DNA from: Spirosoma agri | Lineage (GTDB): Bacteria > Bacteroidota > Bacteroidia > Cytophagales > Spirosomataceae | NCBI RefSeq assembly: GCF_010747415.1 | Contig: NZ_JAAGNZ010000001.1 | Span: forward strand, 434,001-498,000 | Reading direction: 5' to 3' | Length of the DNA stretch: 64,000 bases | Part shown: in pieces, positions 62,667 through 64,000 of the stretch | Position numbering within the stretch: the stretch's first letter is position 1 | Layout of the letters: every line of letters starts with the position of its first letter | Translations under genes and position numbers: made by a program | Notes under the pieces: model-generated | What the model was told of the DNA's origin: nothing | The model's input: only the letters and a program-made list of their open reading frames with translations | Databases searched by the model: none

Positions 62667-64000
62667 ATGACGATTCAGTTTTTCGGGGCAGCCCGCACCG
62701 TAACCGGTAGCAAACACCTGATCACCACGGCCACAGGCACACAAATTCTGCTCGACTGCGGACTATTTCAGGGTATCAATACGGATGAACTGAACCAACA
62801 GTTCGGCTTCGATCCGGCACAGGTCGATTACATGGTGTTGTCACATGCGCACATTGACCACACAGGCCTGATACCCCGGCTGGTGCGTCAGGGGTTTAGC
62901 GGACCCATTTACACAACTTCGGCTACCATCGATCTGTGCGAGGTTATGCTGATGGATAGTGCCCGCATTCAGGAACGCGACCTCGAACGGGTCAATGAAC
63001 GACGTCAGCGCCGGAATCAGCCCGAACTCGACGCACTTTACGATGAAGCGGACGTACAGCGGGCACTGGATCAGATGAAGCCGGTTGATTATAATGTACC
63101 ATTCGCTATTTGCGACGAGGTAACTGGGCTATTAACCGATGCGGGTCACCTGCTCGGAAGCGCGTCTGTAAGCCTGACAATTCGCGAAAATGGGGCCGAA
63201 AAACAATTGTTTTTTAGTGGCGATATTGGTCGGCCCGACGACAAAATTCTTCGGTCACCCCAACCGTTTCCACAGGCTGATTACATTATCTGCGAATCAA
63301 CCTACGGCGACCGTCTTCACGAAGCCGAACCCGACATGAAAGCCCATTTGTTGCGCATTGTTCAGGAAACCTGCGTGGAGAAGCGCGGTAAGCTGATCAT
63401 TCCTGCCTTTGCCGTTGACCGGACCCAGGAGTTGATTTATGCGCTGGATCAATTGTCGAGCGAAGGCCGTTTGCCTAAACTGCCGGTGTATATCGACAGC
63501 CCGATGTCGGTAAAAGCGACGCAGGTAATGCGCGACCACGAAGAAGATTTTAATCCCGATATTCTGGGTTATGCCAAAAAAGATGGCGATCCATTCGATT
63601 TTCCAAACCTGCATTACGTTGCCGATGTAGAGGGGTCAAAAGCCATCAACAACAATAACGAGCCCTGCATCATTATCGCGCCATCGGGTATGGCTGAGGC
63701 TGGCCGTATCAAGCACCATATTAAAAATAACATCGAAAAGCCGAACACCACCATTTTGCTGGTCGGTTATGCCTCGCCGAATAGTCTGGGTGGGGCGCTC
63801 AAGCGGGGCGATAAGGAAGTGACTATCTTCGGTGACCGATACCATGTGACGGCTAACATCGAGATCATGGATTCGTTCTCGGCTCATGCGGACTACCGGG
63901 AGATGCTTCATTTTCTGAGTTGCCAGGACCCGACGCGCGTTAAAACGGTATTTCTGGTACACGGCGACTACGACAAGCAGGTGATCTGGAAAGGCAAACT
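62667..64000 (+). CDS. Metallo-beta-lactamase-fold beta-CASP nuclease (N-terminal part, cut by window edge)
   Basis: A frame open from the ATG at 62667 to the right edge, 444 complete codons, begins MTIQFFGAARTVTGSKHLI. It has the zinc motif SHAHIDHTG (His60, His62, Asp64, His65), the GHLLGSA segment, the FSGDIGR motif and the ESTYGDR of motif B, followed by a beta-CASP domain (PAFAVDRTQELIYAL) and the RMMBL segment (SFSAHADYREMLHFL, VHGD). This is the YSH1/CPSF-73-like family of RNA-processing or exonuclease enzymes. It is divergent from pbpC. Confidence 0.95.
   Translation, partial: MTIQFFGAARTVTGSKHLITTATGTQILLDCGLFQGINTDELNQQFGFDPAQVDYMVLSHAHIDHTGLIPRLVRQGFSGPIYTTSATIDLCEVMLMDSARIQERDLERVNERRQRRNQPELDALYDEADVQRALDQMKPVDYNVPFAICDEVTGLLTDAGHLLGSASVSLTIRENGAEKQLFFSGDIGRPDDKILRSPQPFPQADYIICESTYGDRLHEAEPDMKAHLLRIVQETCVEKRGKLIIPAFAVDRTQELIYALDQLSSEGRLPKLPVYIDSPMSVKATQVMRDHEEDFNPDILGYAKKDGDPFDFPNLHYVADVEGSKAINNNNEPCIIIAPSGMAEAGRIKHHIKNNIEKPNTTILLVGYASPNSLGGALKRGDKEVTIFGDRYHVTANIEIMDSFSAHADYREMLHFLSCQDPTRVKTVFLVHGDYDKQVIWKGK

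Overview
The window looks like chromosomal DNA of a Bacteroidota bacterium of the Cytophagales, Spirosoma or a near relative. The evidence is type IX secretion (T9SS) C-terminal sorting domains, promoters of the Bacteroidota form TTG-N17 to 20-TAnnTTTG, an atpDC pair apart from the other ATP synthase genes, a NuoG without its molybdopterin domain, an ExbB-ExbD-ExbD-TonB cluster, and many lipoprotein and SusC/D-era envelope traits but no phage or transposon genes. The genus is an inference. No insertion sequence, CRISPR array, rRNA or integrase was found. Almost all genes are intact; only the two ends are cut.

Layout. 0-8.8 kb: an unidentified partial gene, an intradiol dioxygenase lipoprotein, a LytS/LytR-type two-component pair, ATP synthase epsilon and beta with an unidentified exported protein gene between them, 4-alpha-glucanotransferase and an aldo/keto reductase. 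9-14.5 kb, plus strand: a PQQ-type eight-bladed propeller lipoprotein, a large membrane-TPR protein and a lone MacB/LolD-type ABC ATPase. 14.6-22.5 kb: a Tat-exported Gfo/Idh/MocA oxidoreductase, an acyl-CoA dehydrogenase, a LysM protein, a thiolase and an exported esterase. The acyl-CoA dehydrogenase and thiolase promoters share an identical 15-bp operator-like core, so they probably belong to one fatty-acid degradation regulon.

22.6-31.1 kb, minus strand: a respiratory complex I operon, nuoABCDEFGHIJ, closed by a good terminator after nuoJ, so nuoKLMN must lie elsewhere. 31.3-36.6 kb: two related secreted SASA-type acetylesterases with Ig-like repeats and T9SS tails. 36.7-38.3 kb: obgE and adk. 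38.5-44.6 kb: exbB, two exbD, tonB, a small membrane protein, an orphan PstS-like lipoprotein and a TPR protein, probably a TonB energising module with periplasmic accessories.

45-52 kb: a small membrane protein gene with an FNR/CRP-like box upstream, a tRNA-Pro(GGG) with clear promoter and terminator, two tandem M1 metallopeptidases, a HupE/UreJ-type membrane protein and a gamma-class carbonic anhydrase. 52-62.6 kb: an extremely Arg/Asp/Asn/Ser-rich lipoprotein, an alpha-2-macroglobulin with thioester motif, a small NTF2-like exported protein and penicillin-binding protein 1C, the last three forming a periplasmic defence and peptidoglycan-repair cluster. The window ends inside a beta-CASP metallo-beta-lactamase-fold nuclease gene.

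Many convergent or operon ends carry unusually long, near-perfect hairpins (arms of 12 to 29 bp). In several, the single mismatch becomes a G-U pair only in RNA of one strand, which points to the direction of use.
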